This document shows, piece after piece, positions 46,673 to 59,397 of a DNA stretch of 64,000 nt (position 1 is the first letter of the stretch; every line of letters starts with the position of its first letter). Origin of the DNA: Psychrobacter sp. Ps6 (GTDB lineage Bacteria > Pseudomonadota > Gammaproteobacteria > Pseudomonadales > Moraxellaceae); assembly GCF_022129235.1 (NCBI RefSeq), contig NZ_JADQAI010000004.1:186001-250000 (forward strand), read 5' to 3'. Under the pieces are notes generated by a model. That model saw nothing but the letters and a program-made list of their open reading frames with translations, made no database searches and had not been told where the DNA came from. A program made the position numbers and the translations under genes.

Positions 46673-48916
46673 GTGGTAGAGATAAATAATAATGAGAACA
46701 GTGGTGATATTAACGATATGATCGACGTTAACAGTGTCAGTGAAGATAACAATGAAAACTTTAATAAAGATATTAGCGTAAGCAGTAGCCATAATGATCT
46801 GGCCGACATCGACTGGCAACGCTCAGAAGACGGCAGCTATTCACCCAGCAGCTATATCAATCGAGATCTGTCTTTATTACAGTTCCATCTGCGTGTATTG
46901 GCGCAGGCAGCCAGCCCTCGACATCCACTGCTTGAGCGTTTATTTTTTCTGATTATATTTTCGTCCAACCTTGATGAGTTTTTTGAGATTCGTGTTGCAG
47001 GCATCATGCAAAAGCTCAATATCGGTGATGTATCGACCAGTGCGCATGGTATGCGTCCAAGCGAGGTGTTAAACGAGATCTCTGTGATCACTCACGACGC
47101 CATTAATGAGCAGTATCGCATTCTGAATGAGGATATCTTACCCGCCCTTGCACTCGAAGATATCCGCTATCTAAAACGTGATGAGCTCAATGCCGAGCAG
47201 TCCGCATGGATGAAGCGTTACTTTACTGAGCAGGTCGTGCCAGTATTGACGCCGATTAGCATTGATCCTGCGCATCCATTCCCGCGTTTGGTGAATAAAA
47301 GCTTGAACTTTATCGCCACACTAGAAGGTAAAGACGCTTTTGGCCGCGACATCAACTTGGCGATTGTGCCAGCGCCGCGCAGTCTGCCGCGTGTGATTCG
47401 TCTGCCAGATGAGCTGACGGGTGGTAAAGAGCATCATGTGATGCTATCCGCTATCATTCATGAGCATATCGGTGAGCTGTTCCCTGGTATGAGTGTGACG
47501 GGTTGTCATCAGTTCAGACTGACGCGTAATGCGGATCTGGATTTGGCAGATGATGTGGAAGATATTGCCAAAGCGCTAGAAGGTGAGCTTGAAAACCGCC
47601 GTTTCGGTGATAAGGTACGTCTTGAGGTGACAACTGATTGTCCGACGCATATCAGTGAGTACTTGCTCAATGAGTTTGAACTGCATGACAATCAGCTATA
47701 TCGTGTCAATGGCCCCGTCAATCTGACGCGCCTGCTGTTTGATTTTAATATCCCAGCGCTGCGTTATCAGCCATTTACCCACGCCATACCCAAAGCATTT
47801 CGCCGAGAGATGGACAAGTCAGACAAATCGACCAGTATGTTTGCTGCCATGCGCAAAAGCGATGTGCTCGTGCATCATCCGTTTCATGCATTTTCTCCCA
47901 TTATCAATTTGCTTTGGCAGGCAGCTAGCGACCCCAAAGTGTTGGCAATTAAGCAAACACTATACCGCTCAGGTACCAACTCAGAGATTGTTAAGGCACT
48001 GGCCGCCGCCGCTCGTAATGGCAAAGAAGTCACGGCTGTCATCGAGTTGCGTGCACGTTTTGACGAAGCCTCTAATATTGCCGTCGCTAACTACTTGCAA
48101 GAAGCAGGCGCAGTCGTGGTGTACGGTATTGTTGGCTACAAAACCCATGCCAAGCTCATGCTCATCGTCCGCCGTGAAGAGGATCGAATCCGCCGTTATA
48201 TACATTTAGGTACAGGTAACTATCATGCTGCCAATGCCAAAGTTTATACCGATTATGGCTTGTTTAGCGCCGATCCTGATATCTCAGAAGATGTCCATAA
48301 GATATTTCAAGAGCTTACAGGCATGGGTAAGCCTGCCAATCTTAAGAAACTGCTACATGCGCCGTTTACTTTGCACGAAAAATTGATGAGCTTTATCGAT
48401 GATGAGATTGCTCATGCTAAAGCAGGTAAGCGCGCTCATATTATCGTCAAAGCTAATGCGCTCACTGAGCGTCGTCTGATTGACAAATTGTATGATGCGT
48501 CGCAGGCAGGCGTCAAAATCGAGCTAATCCTGCGTTCTATGTGTTGTCTGCGTCCGCAAGTCAAAGGCTTATCTGAGAACATCACTGTACGCTCACTCAT
48601 TGGTCGGTTTTTGGAGCATACCCGTATTTATTATTTCTATAATGACGGTGATGAGCGTTTGTATTGTGGCAGTGCAGACTGGATGGATCGTAATCTGTTC
48701 CATCGCGTCGAAGTCGCGTTCCCGATTGAAAACAAAAAGCTGTTTAAACAAATCTATCAGGATGGGCTACTCAACTATCTACAAGACAATACACAAGCAT
48801 GGACACTGGATGGCACAGGCGTTTGGCAGCAGCTTCAGCCAGCAGCAGGTGAGACGCCACACATTGCACAAGAGCATTTACTAAAAGTAATTAATGGTGT
48901 TGAAGAGTCTAGCTAA
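46673..48916 (+). CDS. ppk1: Polyphosphate kinase 1
   Basis: PPK1 polymerises ATP gamma-phosphate into polyphosphate. The 747-residue protein uses a GTG start, supported by AGGAG 7 nt upstream. The conserved domain begins at [20 protein letters not shown] (residue 61). It is preceded by a 55-60-residue extension rich in Asn, Asp, Glu and Ser. Active-site features include [20 protein letters not shown] (phosphorylated His), [20 protein letters not shown] and [20 protein letters not shown]. It is followed by a terminator. Confidence 0.97.
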   Translation: MVEINNNENSGDINDMIDVNSVSEDNNENFNKDISVSSSHNDLADIDWQRSEDGSYSPSSYINRDLSLLQFHLRVLAQAASPRHPLLERLFFLIIFSSNLDEFFEIRVAGIMQKLNIGDVSTSAHGMRPSEVLNEISVITHDAINEQYRILNEDILPALALEDIRYLKRDELNAEQSAWMKRYFTEQVVPVLTPISIDPAHPFPRLVNKSLNFIATLEGKDAFGRDINLAIVPAPRSLPRVIRLPDELTGGKEHHVMLSAIIHEHIGELFPGMSVTGCHQFRLTRNADLDLADDVEDIAKALEGELENRRFGDKVRLEVTTDCPTHISEYLLNEFELHDNQLYRVNGPVNLTRLLFDFNIPALRYQPFTHAIPKAFRREMDKSDKSTSMFAAMRKSDVLVHHPFHAFSPIINLLWQAASDPKVLAIKQTLYRSGTNSEIVKALAAAARNGKEVTAVIELRARFDEASNIAVANYLQEAGAVVVYGIVGYKTHAKLMLIVRREEDRIRRYIHLGTGNYHAANAKVYTDYGLFSADPDISEDVHKIFQELTGMGKPANLKKLLHAPFTLHEKLMSFIDDEIAHAKAGKRAHIIVKANALTERRLIDKLYDASQAGVKIELILRSMCCLRPQVKGLSENITVRSLIGRFLEHTRIYYFYNDGDERLYCGSADWMDRNLFHRVEVAFPIENKKLFKQIYQDGLLNYLQDNTQAWTLDGTGVWQQLQPAAGETPHIAQEHLLKVINGVEESS

Positions 48917-48976
48917 CTGATTAATTAAGGCCTATCTTTATCATTTGACCAAACACTACTTAGCCAAACACTATTT

Positions 48977-49013
48977 AACCAAGCAATGGTACATATCAAT
49001 GCTTGGTTTTTTT
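48977..49013 (+). terminator. Terminator of ppk1
   Basis: AACCAAGCA and TGCTTGGTT pair perfectly around a 14-nt loop, followed by TTTTTTT. Confidence 0.85.
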
Positions 49014-49115
49014 GGGTAATGCGCTGTAAAAGTTACAAACTGTCTTGCAACCTCACATTTATTCACATATTGATACGGCAGCACACTGGTGCAGCTCACA
49101 ATATCTTACCTATAA

Positions 49116-49144
49116 TTGATACCAGTTCAGGCGCATTTTAATAT
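49116..49144 (+). promoter_or_regulatory. Putative sigma-70 promoter for the small acidic protein cluster
   Basis: TTGATA (49116-49121) and TAATAT (49139-49144) are exactly 17 nt apart. The predicted leader before the first start codon is about 105 nt. It lies between the ppk1 terminator and the first small gene. Confidence 0.5.
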
Positions 49145-49253
49145 GTTGTATCAAAAGCTTGATAACTCTTTTGTCCAAGAATGCTTGAACACATATTCAT
49201 ACAGCGCTACAGAACCTTTAAGGTAAATAAACAATAAAAACAAGGAATGCATT

Positions 49254-49424
49254 ATGAGTACTACTGACAACGACAATTCAGATATCAAAAAAGCGGCTGA
49301 GCAAGCAGATGGTCAGGAAATCGAAAAGAACTTAGAAGACAAAAAGACAGCCGACGCTCCTGAGTCCCTTAATCCAGAAGAGCGTACCCCTTTTATTGAC
49401 GACGAATTACGTACTGACAAGTAA
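49254..49424 (+). CDS. Very small acidic hydrophilic protein (56 aa), first of four
   Basis: A 56-residue frame, ATG to TAA, with AAGGA about 8 nt upstream. It begins MSTTDNDNSDIKKAAEQADG and ends ERTPFIDDELRTDK. It contains no Cys, Trp or Tyr and one Phe, and is mostly Asp, Glu, Lys, Ala and Ser, so it is probably disordered. I do not recognise a family. Three similar small genes follow on the same strand, suggesting a group of related or co-expressed proteins, perhaps for stress tolerance; that is inference. Confidence 0.65.
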   Translation: MSTTDNDNSDIKKAAEQADGQEIEKNLEDKKTADAPESLNPEERTPFIDDELRTDK

Positions 49425-49506
49425 TAGCTGATCTAGCATTTTTAGAAAGATCAGTTCAAGTATCCAGTCAGGTAGCAATAACAAATAAAAATGCAAGGAA
49501 GACGCT

Positions 49507-49755
49507 ATGTCCACTCCAGAAAAGACAACCACTGAAGAACAAGTAATTGTGGATGATCCAGCAGCAGTTGCACCAGAAAATCCTAGGGGAAGCTATGAAG
49601 GGCGCAAGCACGAGCCGCAGATAGATGGCCCTGAACAAGACTCACAAGAAACTGATGAGATATATGCTGATCCGCGTAAAGAAGAGAATTTACCTGCAGG
49701 CGGTAAAAATGTCTCAGACCTAAATGCTTATGATTTAAGTCAAGAAGACAATTAA
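49507..49755 (+). CDS. Small acidic hydrophilic protein (82 aa), second of four
   Basis: An 82-residue acidic protein with AAGGAA about 8 nt before the ATG. It starts MSTPEKTTTEEQVIVDDPAA and has KHEPQIDGPEQDSQETDEIY, then NLPAGGKNVSDLNAYDLSQE. No Cys, Trp or hydrophobic core is seen, so it is likely disordered. It shares the MST start with the previous gene. No family is recognised. Confidence 0.7.
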   Translation: MSTPEKTTTEEQVIVDDPAAVAPENPRGSYEGRKHEPQIDGPEQDSQETDEIYADPRKEENLPAGGKNVSDLNAYDLSQEDN

Positions 49756-49827
49756 CCGTTGATAGCAACGCTATGCTAATCTCTTAATGATCTGAGTAAT
49801 AATTATAATAACGATAAGGATAAGATA

Positions 49828-50187
49828 ATGGAAACCAGAGATCTCGCTTTAAATGAAAGTATAACGGCAGGAACTGATATTCATGAGACAGTTGATGGCT
49901 CTCAAACGGTCAACAACCATGATGAGTTGGAAGAAAATATCACTGAAAACAAAGGCACGGATACTTTTGAAGAGGGGGTAGTCACGTCTGAGCATGTTAA
50001 TAAAAACGATAACCCAGCGCGCCAACCAGATCGCCGTGATCAACCGGGTAATGGCTTTGATGACAACATCAATGAAGAGACCGTTGGTAGTGAGGCTCCA
50101 GATAGCGAAAATATCAATAATATGAATCGCTATGCCAATGTTGACAATGCTCAGACTCGAACCTTAAATCCTGATGACAAAGACTAG
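49828..50187 (+). CDS. Small acidic hydrophilic protein (119 aa), third of four
   Basis: A 119-residue protein very rich in Asn, Asp, Glu and Thr (METRDLALNESITAGTDIHE, then ENKGTDTFEEGVVTSEHVNK, NRYANVDNAQTRTLNPDDKD). It lacks Cys and Trp. AAGGA is 8-9 nt before the ATG. The central RQPDRRDQPGNGFDDNINEE is a short basic-to-acidic switch. Likely disordered; not recognised. Confidence 0.7.
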   Translation: METRDLALNESITAGTDIHETVDGSQTVNNHDELEENITENKGTDTFEEGVVTSEHVNKNDNPARQPDRRDQPGNGFDDNINEETVGSEAPDSENINNMNRYANVDNAQTRTLNPDDKD

Positions 50188-50320
50188 ATCGAAATAGAGA
50201 ATTGAGCAAAGAGCTATGATATTTGCGTAATTATTGACTGATATTTACATTATTTAGATAATAGTTGAAGACGCTTATAACATTGGATGGATAGTTATAA
50301 TAATAGGGAGTAAGACAAAT

Positions 50321-50515
50321 ATGCCAAACGAAAAGCCCGTCACTGACGAGTATCGTCTAAAAGATGCAGATGATAATAATGGTATCGTACCAGATGACGC
50401 TCTACAAAAAGTAAATCCAGCGGCCGCAGACAAAGCAGCTGGAGATCACGATCCACATAATGTGGCTAAGAGTGATAAACAGTACGATAGCTCATTGATG
50501 GAAGATAATAAGTAA
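50321..50515 (+). CDS. Small acidic hydrophilic protein (64 aa), fourth of four
   Basis: A 64-residue protein, MPNEKPVTDEYRLKDADDNN through VPDDALQKVNPAAADKAAGD to DSSLMEDNK. It is Asp/Ala/Lys-rich without Cys or Trp. GGGAG lies about 11 nt upstream. It closes the cluster and is followed by a terminator shared with miaE. Not recognised. Confidence 0.65.
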   Translation: MPNEKPVTDEYRLKDADDNNGIVPDDALQKVNPAAADKAAGDHDPHNVAKSDKQYDSSLMEDNK

Positions 50516-50588
50516 AACAATAAACACAATGATGCTTATTAATATCTGAGTACTGACATTCTTAGTATTTTTTTCTAAGTATCAATAT

Positions 50589-50640
50589 AAAGGCACTGCA
50601 ATTGTCTGAGTCGTATGCTCTGACAATTGTAGTGCCTTTT
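50589..50640. terminator. Bidirectional terminator between the small-protein cluster and miaE
   Basis: An 18-bp stem with one wobble (50589-50606 with 50622-50639; core GGCACTGCAATTGTC) closes a 15-nt loop. A- and T-rich ends suit convergent transcripts. Confidence 0.85.
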
Positions 50641-50701
50641 ATCGTTATAATGAACTATAAGCGTATATCAGTTATAAACGTATATCAGTCAAAAGTGGAT
50701 C

Positions 50702-51490
50702 TCAGGCAGGCGTGCCACTATGAAAGCGTAGCTCAGCGTCTGGACTATCTATTAATTCAGCTTCTACTTCTTTAAAAAACGCAACGCGCTCATCGATATT
50801 GTCATCTGATAATGACTGGGCAAGCGCAAGGTAATCCTCAAAATGGCGGCTCTCTGACTTTAGCAGATAACGATAGTATTTTGCCAAGCGCTCATCATCA
50901 ATGACTTCAGCCAACGCTGCAAAACGCTCACAAGAGCGCGCTTCGATAAATGCACCGATTATCAATACATCTACCATCGCTGCTGGCTCATAAGTGCGCT
51001 TATGCTTCAACATGCCCTTTGCATAGCGACCCGCACTCAGATACTTCCAGTCCTGACCGCGCTCATTCATGATGCCTAGCACTTGCTCGTAATGCAGCAT
51101 CTCCTCACGTATAAGCTGTGCCAATTTACGTTGTAAATCATAAGAGAACTCATAACGAAATATCAAATTCATCGCGGTGCCTGCGGCTTTCTTTTCGCAG
51201 TTGGCATGATCCTGAATGATCAGTGGTAAGTTCTCGATAGCGGCATCTACCCAAGCTTGCGTCGTGCGCGCACCCAAAAAATTATAAACAGGGGATAGAT
51301 CTACCTTTATAGGAGTACGTAGATGCGTAATATCGACGCTATCTTCCTCTACGTCCATACTGCTTTCGTTAACGACATTTACTGGTGAAAGGGACGCTTC
51401 TTTTGCAAGATTATCATTATACATATCGTAGTGATCAGTACCATGCGCTGATGATTGTAAGGATGAGAGGTCGGGCTGGTTTATAGTCAT
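50702..51490 (-). CDS. miaE: tRNA 2-methylthio-N6-isopentenyl adenosine hydroxylase
   Basis: MiaE is a di-iron monooxygenase that hydroxylates the ms2i6A modification at tRNA position 37. The conserved domain starts near residue 58 (LRTPIKVDLSPVYNFLGART). The metal ligands appear as DHANCEKKAAGTAM, REEMLHYEQVLGIM, FIEARSCERFAAL and KSESRHFEDYLALA. A 57-residue, Asp/Ser/Asn-rich N-terminal lead makes it longer (262) than the usual 200 or so. It is a single gene. Confidence 0.93.
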   Translation of the reverse strand: MTINQPDLSSLQSSAHGTDHYDMYNDNLAKEASLSPVNVVNESSMDVEEDSVDITHLRTPIKVDLSPVYNFLGARTTQAWVDAAIENLPLIIQDHANCEKKAAGTAMNLIFRYEFSYDLQRKLAQLIREEMLHYEQVLGIMNERGQDWKYLSAGRYAKGMLKHKRTYEPAAMVDVLIIGAFIEARSCERFAALAEVIDDERLAKYYRYLLKSESRHFEDYLALAQSLSDDNIDERVAFFKEVEAELIDSPDAELRFHSGTPA

Positions 51491-52075
51491 AATCTAAAAG
51501 GGCTTTTTTATAAATGAGAGTTTAAAGCAGCTAATTTATAGATGCTTTCAAAATAATGGATTACAGTTAATACGGCTAAGTAAGTTGCCTAAATAATGGG
51601 TAGTATTTAAATCTAACTATAGATGGTAATGATTACTTACAGTTTAGTCTCAACTGAGCGTTCATTAATTTCTAGATAGTATTCATGGTCTGTAAGGCTT
51701 ATATCTTATACGATATCATTATTATACAATCCCAATATTTATTTGCTAAATGGCGTTTGCTTGTTTATTTTATTATTTGATAGTAGGATGAGATTTTGCT
51801 CTTTAGCCACAGTGCCTTGCTATCAATAGCACTTAGTAGATAATGGCAAGCATTATACCAATGGCAATTCTCGTATCAAAACAGAAGGTTTATACAGTCT
51901 ATTTGAGGAATGATAAAAACCTCTTTAACAAATAATTATTTATCAGCATCAAATACCATATGTAGCAATGATATCTTTTATTTTATGAATAATTGTTGAT
52001 AAAAATATCGAGTCTTAAATAGTCGCTGTAGCAATTTAGTATTACCAATACTCACCAATAGATAAGGATAACAAC
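51491..52075. other. Long intergenic region upstream of glcB
   Basis: About 585 nt, strongly A/T-rich and without a convincing frame, RNA or long inverted repeat. The promoters of miaE and glcB must lie here. Its length would allow distal regulation or a small RNA, but none is recognised. Confidence 0.4.
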
Positions 52076-54274
52076 ATGGGCCAGTCTTCTAACGCCAATC
52101 GCATTCAAAAAGGCATCCTTGCCATCGACCAACAGTTGTATGACTTTATTGAAAACGAAGTGCTGCCAAAAGTTGGTGTTGATTCAGACAGTTATTGGTC
52201 AGGTTTTGAGAAGGTTATCAAGGAGTTTACGCCACGTAATAAAGCATTGCTAGAAACTCGAGACAAGATTCAAGCACAGATTGATCAGTGGCATTTAGAT
52301 AACCCTGCAAAAAATGGCGAAATCGATTATCCAGCCTATAAGGCGTTCTTGCAAGAGATTGGTTATCTGCTGCCAGAAGGTGATGACTTTACGGTCAGTA
52401 CGAAAAACGTCGATGACGAAATTGCTCATATCGCAGGTCCGCAGCTGGTCGTACCAGTACGTAATGCTCGTTATGCACTTAACGCGACCAATGCACGTTG
52501 GGGTAGTCTATATGATGCTTTATATGGCACTGACGTAATCAGTGATGATAACGGTCAAGAAGCGACTGGTAGTTATAATCCAACTCGCGGCGCTGCGGTT
52601 GTGGCCTATGCTAAAGCGTTCCTAGATGAGCATTTCACGCTCGTATCAGGGTCATATAATGATGTGACTGGCTTCAAGATTGCCGATGGTCAGCTTGAGG
52701 TTGTACAAGGCGATAGCACTACCGCGCTACAAGACACCAGTAAATTTATTGGTTTCGTTGGTAACGCTGAAGCGCCTACGGGAGTTCTATTAAAGAACAA
52801 TGGCTTGCATGCCGAGATTCAGATCGATAGCAATCATCCAGTTGGCAAAGATGACCCAGCAAATATCAAAGACGTGCTACTTGAGTCAGCCATGACTGCA
52901 ATTCAAGATTGTGAAGATTCGGTCGCTGCTGTAGATGCAGAAGAAAAAGTGGAAGTCTATCGCAATTGGCTCGGTTTGATGAATAGCGATTTACAAGAGA
53001 CTTTTGAAAAAGGTGGCAAAACCCGTACTCGCAAACAAAACCCAGATCGTGAATATAATACACCTGATGGCGGCAAACTAATTTTACCGGGACGTTCGCT
53101 ATTGCTGATTCGTAACGTGGGTCATCTCATGCAGAACCCCGCAATTTTGGTTGATTTAGGCAATGGTCAAGAGCAAATATTTGAAGGGTTAATGGATGGT
53201 TTAATCACGCCATTATTGTCACTCAATGATATCAAAGGCAAAAACGAGCTATCAAATTCACGCCAAGGCTCAATGTATATTGTTAAGCCAAAAATGCATG
53301 GCCCTGAAGAAGTCAAAATGGCTAATGATTTATTCAATGCATCAGAAGACTTGCTGGGTCTAGAACGCAATACGCTCAAAATCGGTATCATGGACGAAGA
53401 ACGCCGTATGACGGTCAATCTAAAAGAAGCGATTCGCCAAGCAAAAGAGCGCGTTATCTTCATTAACACAGGTTTCCTAGATCGTACTGGTGATGAGATG
53501 CATACCAGTATGAATGCTGGTCCATTTGTGCCAAAAGGCGAGATGAAGTCGCAAGCATGGCAACCCGCTTACGAGCAGTGGAACGTCGATATCGGTCTAG
53601 AGACTGGTTTGCAAGGTCATGCTCAAATTGGTAAAGGCATGTGGGCCAAACCTGATGAAATGAAGGAGATGATGGACACCAAAGCGGCTCATCCTAAATC
53701 TGGTGCCAGTACGGCTTGGGTACCATCACCAACGGGTGCTACCTTGCACAGCATACACTATCATCAAGTTAGCGTAGCCGATGTACAAGACACGCTAAAA
53801 TCGCGTGAGCGTGCGAGCTTAGATGATATTTTGACCATTCCATTAGCAAAGAACACCAATTGGACCGAAGAAGAGAAGCAGCAAGAGCTTGAAAACAATG
53901 CTCAAGGTATCTTGGGGTATGTGGTACGCTGGGTAGACCAAGGCGTTGGCTGTTCTAAAGTACCTGATATCAACGATGTCGGCTTGATGGAAGATCGTGC
54001 TACCTTACGCATCTCTAGCCAGCATATCGCCAATTGGTTGCATCACAACGTGGTAAGTGAGCAGCAAGTGATGGATACGATGAAACGTATGGCAAAAGTC
54101 GTCGATGAGCAAAATGCAGGTGATAGTGATTACCAGCCAATGGCAGATAACTTTGATAACTCTTATGCATTTAAAGCAGCTTGTGATTTGGTCTTCAAGG
54201 GACGTGCGCAACCTAGTGGCTATACTGAGCCATTGTTGCATCAAGCACGTCTTGATTTAAAAGCCAATGCTTAG
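52076..54274 (+). CDS. glcB: Malate synthase G
   Basis: Malate synthase G condenses glyoxylate and acetyl-CoA to malate in the glyoxylate bypass. The 732-residue protein is the single-chain G type. Motifs include [40 protein letters not shown], the active-site stretch [20 protein letters not shown] and [25 protein letters not shown] is 7 nt before the ATG. Isocitrate lyase is not in the window. Confidence 0.97.
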   Translation: MGQSSNANRIQKGILAIDQQLYDFIENEVLPKVGVDSDSYWSGFEKVIKEFTPRNKALLETRDKIQAQIDQWHLDNPAKNGEIDYPAYKAFLQEIGYLLPEGDDFTVSTKNVDDEIAHIAGPQLVVPVRNARYALNATNARWGSLYDALYGTDVISDDNGQEATGSYNPTRGAAVVAYAKAFLDEHFTLVSGSYNDVTGFKIADGQLEVVQGDSTTALQDTSKFIGFVGNAEAPTGVLLKNNGLHAEIQIDSNHPVGKDDPANIKDVLLESAMTAIQDCEDSVAAVDAEEKVEVYRNWLGLMNSDLQETFEKGGKTRTRKQNPDREYNTPDGGKLILPGRSLLLIRNVGHLMQNPAILVDLGNGQEQIFEGLMDGLITPLLSLNDIKGKNELSNSRQGSMYIVKPKMHGPEEVKMANDLFNASEDLLGLERNTLKIGIMDEERRMTVNLKEAIRQAKERVIFINTGFLDRTGDEMHTSMNAGPFVPKGEMKSQAWQPAYEQWNVDIGLETGLQGHAQIGKGMWAKPDEMKEMMDTKAAHPKSGASTAWVPSPTGATLHSIHYHQVSVADVQDTLKSRERASLDDILTIPLAKNTNWTEEEKQQELENNAQGILGYVVRWVDQGVGCSKVPDINDVGLMEDRATLRISSQHIANWLHHNVVSEQQVMDTMKRMAKVVDEQNAGDSDYQPMADNFDNSYAFKAACDLVFKGRAQPSGYTEPLLHQARLDLKANA

Positions 54275-54389
54275 AGAGGCCGGCTGAGCAATAAGTGTTT
54301 TAGTGTATGCCGAAGCCTAAGGCATAGTATCTAATCTTGCTCGTTTGTGACGCTAAATATGTCATAAATACGCCAGTCGATTCTTCATG

Positions 54390-54428
54390 AGCGCTATTTA
54401 TTTATCAATAGGTAGCGCTATTTTTTTG
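54390..54428 (+). terminator. Terminator of glcB (first of tandem pair)
   Basis: AGCGCTA and TAGCGCT pair perfectly around a 16-nt loop, then TTTTTTT. It is about 115 nt after the glcB stop. Confidence 0.75.
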
Positions 54429-54474
54429 TTCTTATTAAAAAACTTTAATACTATAAGTAATGATATTAATCAAT

Positions 54475-54510
54475 AAAAGCGCTATCTGCTTGAGTAGATA
54501 GCGCTTTTTC
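54475..54510. terminator. Second terminator-like hairpin after glcB
   Basis: AAAAGCGCTATCT and AGATAGCGCTTTT form a perfect 13-bp stem with an 8-nt loop. It shares the AGCGCTA core with the preceding hairpin. The gap between them has no gene. Confidence 0.8.
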
Positions 54511-54872
54511 TTGTGGCTATTTGGATTTTATAGACGACGTGTCATTTGATACTGTGTGTATCGAAAAAGCGAAAAAATATGTTGCAAATTATGTCAAAGT
54601 TGTTATGCTTGTACTCGAAGTATGAGTTTGGTAACGGATGTTACGCAACGGACTGATAAAGACAAAAAAGTACACGGCAGTTACGATCTTAATCCCAGTC
54701 GTGTAAATTATTGTTTTTTCATCTTACTGTAATAAAGATTCGCCACACTTGTTTCTGACTAATCTCGGTAGCCAGTTACACATTATATCTTTGAGGATTT
54801 GTGACGATACCATTATGGGCGCCAGCTAATAACAGCTTGCTCATTACTACAATTGTAAAGTGGAGACACCCC

Positions 54873-55964
54873 ATGAAAAAACTACTTTTAGCTACAGCAA
54901 TCGCAGCCCTATCTGTATCAGCAGCAAATGCAGCACCAACTGTCTATGGTAAAGCATTTTTAAGTGCTGATTATGTCAATGGTGAATTTGATTCAAACGT
55001 TAATGATGCTTTTGATCGTGATGAAGATACCGTAGAAATTAACTCATACAGCTCACGTATTGGTCTAAAAGGCTCTGAAGCAATGACTGCCAACACTGAT
55101 GTTGTTTATCAGTTAGAGTATGGCGTCCGTGTTGACGGCGAAGATCGTACTTTCCAAAGCCGTGATACTTACCTTGGTGTTGTAAACAAAGACTTCGGTG
55201 AAATTCGCGCTGGTCGTAACCAATCGACACTAGATTACATCAACAACGTTATTGTTAACGAAGGTTACTGGGACAACTTAGGTAGCAACAACCTTAACAG
55301 CAACCAACAACTTGCTGGTCTAAACATGTCTGATAGTGGTCGTATCAATAACTCTATCGTCTGGAAAGCACCTAAATATAACAACCTACCGTTAAATCTA
55401 GCAGTCATGTATAGCTCTGATGCTAACGAAGACAATGGTGCTAGCGATAATGATGATGGTTACGGCGCGGCGTTGACCTTTGATCAAGGTACTGGTTATA
55501 CTCTAGGTCTTGCTTATGACAAAGACCAAAACATTAATAACAGCAAGGGTGGCGGTGAGATTATCCGTGGTACGGCTACTGTAGATTTAGGTAAATATAT
55601 GGCCTATCCAGTAACGCTAGGTGCTCTATATCAACAAGCTGACTTTGACTACTCTTCAGAAGACGAAAAAGGCTTGGTTCTGAGTGCGAGTATGAATTTA
55701 AACAACTTTGCTCGCCCAGCAAACGTTTATGTTCAATATAACAACACTGAAAGCCTAGATGGTAACGAAAATTCAGACTCAGATCAGATCGTTGTTGGCG
55801 GTAAGTACTTCTTTAAAGACAACGTCATCATGCATGCTTATGCTGGTTTGAACAAAGCTGACAATGTTAGCACTCAAGCTGCAGATCTAAATAACAACAT
55901 GGTAGATACTGTTGGTGATGCTGAAGTATTCGCTCTCGGTACTGGCCTAGAATACAGATTCTAA
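54873..55964 (+). CDS. Outer-membrane porin
   Basis: A general-diffusion type porin of about 363 residues. The signal peptide is KKLLLATAIAALSVSAANAA, followed by PTVYGKAFLSADYVNGEFD and a barrel with GSEAMTANTDVVYQLEYGVR and GEIRAGRNQSTLDYINNVIV. The C-terminal Phe (GTGLEYRF) is needed for barrel assembly. GGAG is 8 nt before the ATG. A longer frame reaching 54801 lacks signal logic and is rejected. Codons are of the highly expressed type. A UUCG-loop terminator follows. Confidence 0.93.
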   Translation: MKKLLLATAIAALSVSAANAAPTVYGKAFLSADYVNGEFDSNVNDAFDRDEDTVEINSYSSRIGLKGSEAMTANTDVVYQLEYGVRVDGEDRTFQSRDTYLGVVNKDFGEIRAGRNQSTLDYINNVIVNEGYWDNLGSNNLNSNQQLAGLNMSDSGRINNSIVWKAPKYNNLPLNLAVMYSSDANEDNGASDNDDGYGAALTFDQGTGYTLGLAYDKDQNINNSKGGGEIIRGTATVDLGKYMAYPVTLGALYQQADFDYSSEDEKGLVLSASMNLNNFARPANVYVQYNNTESLDGNENSDSDQIVVGGKYFFKDNVIMHAYAGLNKADNVSTQAADLNNNMVDTVGDAEVFALGTGLEYRF

Positions 55965-55986
55965 TATAAATATTAGAATTTGATCT

Positions 55987-56017
55987 AAAAAACTCATCCT
56001 TCGGGGTGAGTTTTTTT
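55987..56017 (+). terminator. Terminator of the porin gene
   Basis: ACTCATCC and GGGTGAGT pair (one wobble) around a UUCG tetraloop, followed by TTTTTTT, a very strong intrinsic terminator. Confidence 0.92.
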
Positions 56018-56063
56018 ATTGTATGGCGTTTTAATAGTAGAAAAATGTTTATTATCAGCGTAA

Positions 56064-57791
<1,728 letters not shown>

Positions 57792-57828
57792 TTCTCAGAA
57801 TGTAGTGTACATTGAAAGCGTTTGTTAT

Positions 57829-57862
57829 AAAAAAGACTGATCTTCGGATCGGTCTTTTTTTT
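57829..57862 (+). terminator. Terminator of pyrG
   Basis: AAGACTGATC and GATCGGTCTT pair around a UUCG loop (one wobble), with T-run. Confidence 0.92.
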
Positions 57863-58007
57863 GGCTCAATTTTGAGCAATGCAAATAGTTGCTCAATGAT
57901 TATCGATATTGATGCTATCTAATTACGCTTGCATACTTTTTTTCATTAAGCTATCCGTTACAATAGGGGGCAGGCATATTCATAACAAGATAAGAGGTAA
58001 CGGCTAA

Positions 58008-58883
<876 letters not shown>

Positions 58884-58910
58884 TACGGTGAGTGGAAAGA
58901 GGATTAGGCA

Positions 58911-59165
58911 ATGGCAATTCAGATGGCAAAAGTCAGTATAGAAAATATCGACGATGAAGATGGTCTAGATAGCGTCATGACCGCTCTTAAAAATATCTCA
59001 GGCGTGACCGCTATCGATCTAGATCCTGTGCATGATGTTGCAACGGTCAGTTATGATGATACGGATACGAGTATTCATGCCTTAACAGCGGCGATTAGTA
59101 TGGTTGATTATGTGACTCAGCCATTTCCTATCGATGCGCCGCAAAATCCGCATCATAACGACTAA
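58911..59165 (+). CDS. HMA-like protein lacking the Cys pair
   Basis: An 84-residue protein with the beta-alpha-beta-beta-alpha-beta layout of heavy-metal-associated domains. It aligns along its length with the CopZ-like protein at 59398 (VTAIDLDPVHDVATVSYDDT against DTITVDLADNLATVTFDDSK). In the metal site MTCGGC is replaced by IDDEDG, so there are no cysteines; an acidic patch sits there instead. GAGGA is about 7 nt upstream. It is 28 nt after kdsA. It may be a non-metal-binding or hard-metal-binding variant, or a docking partner; that is inference. Confidence 0.75.
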   Translation: MAIQMAKVSIENIDDEDGLDSVMTALKNISGVTAIDLDPVHDVATVSYDDTDTSIHALTAAISMVDYVTQPFPIDAPQNPHHND

Positions 59166-59397
59166 GATATATGGACGATCTGGATGCTACATAAGCAATG
59201 AGTAGCGTTCAGGTTTTTATTAATAAGTTGCTGTCTTTTTAATAGCATCTCGTTAATAAAGCAACAACCAAAGTGTCTTGCTGTCGCTGATGATAGGGCT
59301 TATGCTTACTTGGTGGCGCTTTGATAGATTTTGAAAAGTAAATATTGAATAACAGCTATCAAGGCTACTTTTCACTAATAAAAGTAAGGAGCCAACC

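Larger units (their letters stand above)
54275..54872. other. Region between glcB and the porin gene
   Basis: About 600 nt with two successive terminator-like hairpins (54390-54428 and 54475-54510). A possible porin promoter with TTGCAA and TATGCT 16 nt apart lies near 54585-54612. This implies a 5' leader of about 260 nt before the porin start. No gene is seen. Confidence 0.45.

Noticed and set aside
59331..59373. Inverted repeat GAAAAGTA / TACTTTTC before the copper chaperone as a metal-responsive operator
   Set aside because: The 25-nt spacing and A/T-rich arms do not match CueR or CsoR sites; kept only as a note.
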